In this document: one piece after another, positions 62,260 through 64,000 of the stretch
How the letters are laid out: each line of letters begins with the position of its first letter
How positions within the stretch are numbered: the first letter of the stretch is position 1
Source of the DNA: Marivita sp965656765
Lineage (GTDB): Bacteria; Pseudomonadota; Alphaproteobacteria; Rhodobacterales; Rhodobacteraceae
Assembly: GCF_965656765.1 (NCBI RefSeq)
Contig: NZ_CBFHLV010000009.1
Coordinates: 9,580-73,579 of the forward strand
Reading direction: 5' to 3'
Length of the DNA: 64,000 nucleotides
Notes under the pieces: model-generated
Told to the model about the DNA's origin: nothing
Databases searched by the model: none
The model's input: only the letters and a program-made list of their open reading frames with translations
Program-made: the position numbers and the translations under genes

Positions 62260-62639
62260 GTCGCATGCGTGAGCCATTTTGAGGTGACGCTTTGCGTCGT
62301 TAGGCCTGTTAGCAACACACCAAAAGCCATGATTTTTTTCGCACGCTTGGCGAGTCTTTGCCCTTTTCTTGATAGCGAGGGAAAACAATGTGGTAACAAC
62401 ACATTTTCGCCTAAGTTGGCCAATATCATCTATAACGTGTATCACTGTTAGCGATTTCCTTGTCTTTGCAAACGTCCCTGAAGGAACGAAAGGTCAAAGC
62501 GGTAATCTGATGCGATTTGCTGCGGAAATCAGCCCTCACCAGACGGCAAGCGGACTGCTCTCTTTCTCGGCGCAGAACGGCGATCTTTGCTGCCATTGGC
62601 CGTTGTCGTGTAGGCCCAGATGCGTTTTCGGTAGTTTTC
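62260..62639. other. Gene-free AT-richer spacer
   Basis: The 380 bases between the RTX gene and the kinase hold no frame I can support. GACGC-TTT-GCGTC (62286-62298) is a weak stem after the RTX stop. The stretch around 62330-62460 is visibly AT-richer than the neighbouring coding DNA and may contain the kinase promoter. Reading frames crossing 62517-62640 extend the kinase upstream but read as unlikely protein. Confidence 0.5.
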
Positions 62640-63986
62640 ATGATCGGTGAGGCCAACGTAACTGGCGCGTCCGACCAGGTTTTGCGAAATCTGCGCGACT
62701 ATTCTCGTGCGGTGAAAACGCTGACGTGGCAGCGCCAAAGCATTCTCTTGGCGATTTCCATCCTGACGGGACTCTTCTTTGTGCCGTGGATGGCAGCCTT
62801 GTTCTTTGCCGTTGGAATGATCTGTGAATTTACTGATCTCCAGTTGGCGCAAAGAGTCGAACAAGTCCAAGACGGGGACACCAAGGCAACCCGAAAACTT
62901 TTCTTCGGCTTTGTGGCAAACACCGTTGTCAGTGCCATGTCGATCAGTGTCTATGCCGTGTGGGTCGGCATAACAGATGACGGCATCGGTGAATTTACCG
63001 CGCTGTTTTGCTTGTTCGCAGCAGCGTTGTATGCGGCTATCAACAACCACCAAATCGCCCGAACGCTTGCAATACGGCTCACGCTTTATGGCATGTCGTT
63101 TGGGATCATCACGGTGCGCGACCTTTGGGTGTATCGCCCGCCACTGTCGTCCGAGATGTGGTTGCAGTTTTTCACGGTTCTGTTCGTGATGTACTTCCTA
63201 ATTGATTGTTCGCTTGGCTTCCTGCGGATGTATCGTCAGGACCTCAAACACCTTGAAGAACTCAAGATCGAGCATGAACGCGCAAAAGCCGCGCTGGTTC
63301 TAAAATCTCAGTTTGTCGCTGTTGTCAGCCACGAGCTGCGAACGCCGCTGACTTCTATCAAAGGGTCGCTGGATCTGATCAATTCAGGAAAGTTCGGCGC
63401 TTTCACGCCAAATGCGCAATCGTTATTGCAACTCGCGGGTCGTAACAGCCAAAGACTGGCTGATCTTGTTGATGACCTTTTGGATCTGCAAAAGATCGAA
63501 GAGGGTGAGATGAAATTCAACAAGCAAACGATCGAAGTTCGGCGGTTCCTTGCCGAAGCCTTGGAGGCGCATCAGGGGCTGGCTGAGAAGTTCAATGTCC
63601 AACTTGTTGCACCGCTAGAGGCCACTGCTCCGGTCTATATTCATACCGATCCGAGCAGGCTATCGCAGGTATTGGGAAACGTCATCTCCAATGCAGCGAA
63701 GTTTTCACCTGATCACGGTGATGTCGAAATCTGGCTCTCGACGAAACATGGCCGCGTGCGGATCAACGTCCGTGATCATGGTGTCGGTATCCCGCATGGC
63801 GTAAAAGATGAGGTTTTCGGGCGGTTTACACAGCTCGACTCATCCGATCAGCGCCAATTCGGCGGTACGGGACTAGGGCTGAATATCTCGCGTGAGATCA
63901 TTCTAGCCATTGGCGGCATCATCGATTATCAGAGCGAACTGGGCGTTGGAACCACTTTCTATATCGAGATGCCTGCACCTCGGTAA
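62640..63986 (+). CDS. Membrane-bound sensor histidine kinase
   Basis: 448 aa from MIGEANVTGASDQVLRNLRD. Five to six TM helices (about 32-190) form the sensor part, then a short coiled coil and the dimerisation domain with VVSHELRTPLTSIKG (phospho-His231), the N box LGNVISNAAKFSP, G1 DHGVGIP and G2 GGTGLGLNIS. No receiver or PAS domain. No response regulator gene is in view before the window ends 14 bases later. Alternative starts upstream are less likely. Confidence 0.87.
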   Translation: MIGEANVTGASDQVLRNLRDYSRAVKTLTWQRQSILLAISILTGLFFVPWMAALFFAVGMICEFTDLQLAQRVEQVQDGDTKATRKLFFGFVANTVVSAMSISVYAVWVGITDDGIGEFTALFCLFAAALYAAINNHQIARTLAIRLTLYGMSFGIITVRDLWVYRPPLSSEMWLQFFTVLFVMYFLIDCSLGFLRMYRQDLKHLEELKIEHERAKAALVLKSQFVAVVSHELRTPLTSIKGSLDLINSGKFGAFTPNAQSLLQLAGRNSQRLADLVDDLLDLQKIEEGEMKFNKQTIEVRRFLAEALEAHQGLAEKFNVQLVAPLEATAPVYIHTDPSRLSQVLGNVISNAAKFSPDHGDVEIWLSTKHGRVRINVRDHGVGIPHGVKDEVFGRFTQLDSSDQRQFGGTGLGLNISREIILAIGGIIDYQSELGVGTTFYIEMPAPR

Positions 63987-64000
63987 TCGATGCGACCACG

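Overview
The window reads as chromosomal DNA of an alphaproteobacterium of the Rhodobacteraceae (roseobacter group). This is inferred from gene order and family types: an lptF-lptG-lptD-surA block divergent from pepA-holC, a Cys-poor Rhodobacterales-type IscR heading a long suf operon, a Suv3-like helicase followed by an S4 protein, fdxA and carD, and large secreted RTX/Hint proteins. Genes are densely packed, many with 4-bp ATGA-type overlaps, and third codon positions are GC-rich. I saw no rRNA, tRNA, CRISPR array, insertion sequence or integrase.

Layout. 1-4.7 kb (minus): LPS transport and outer-membrane biogenesis genes (lptF, lptG, lptD, surA fragment). 4.8-8.3 kb (plus): pepA, holC, then lipoamide dehydrogenase behind a CtrA-like box and an 18-bp palindrome. 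8.4-10.7 kb (minus): a four-gene housekeeping/unknown operon. 10.9-21.6 kb (plus): the Fe-S assembly operon iscR, cysteine desulfurase, sufB, a four-gene cassette, sufC, sufD, two YIP1-like membrane proteins, sufS, a GlcG/HbpS protein and a class-I glutamine amidotransferase-like hydrolase. Its promoter has a good sigma-70 site whose -10 element is overlapped by an Irr/ICE-like inverted repeat. 21.6-24.4 kb (minus): tryptophan catabolism (SDR, TDO, kynureninase). 24.6-29.7 kb: an unusual MBL protein, choline sulfatase, a secreted nuclease, a DUF465 protein, glutathione peroxidase and a methyltransferase. 29.7-37.6 kb: a DksA-like zinc finger, PepF, a DNA repair pair (ATP-dependent ligase plus ligase-associated exonuclease) with an amidohydrolase, an HpcH-type aldolase, a lysophospholipase-like hydrolase and an SCP2 protein. 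37.7-42.8 kb (plus): TPR lipoprotein-like protein, Suv3-like helicase, S4 protein, ferredoxin and CarD, ending in a strong terminator. 42.8-47.4 kb (minus): a Kef-type antiporter and a large bitopic protein resembling a fusion of GspL/PilM-like and GspC/PilP-like parts. 47.6-51.4 kb: SIMPL protein, glycosyltransferase-like protein and an M10 RTX metalloprotease. 51.4-58.0 kb (plus): a sulfide/persulfide oxidation module (Crp/Fnr regulator with two cysteines, DUF2892 protein, persulfide dioxygenase, rhodanese-like/DUF442-SQR fusion, SulP transporter, TDT transporter). 58.2-64 kb: a 1365-residue RTX protein with a C-terminal Hint domain, then an orphan membrane histidine kinase.

The most coherent systems are the iron-responsive suf operon and the sulfur module, in which sulfide would be oxidised by SQR, the persulfide by Blh, and sulfite/sulfate moved by the two transporters. 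Less ordinary items are the cassette between sufB and sufC bounded by two perfect stem-loops, the GspL/GspC-like fusion, the MBL protein with its first zinc motif replaced, the reduced ligase cassette, and several perfect palindromes in intergenic DNA.
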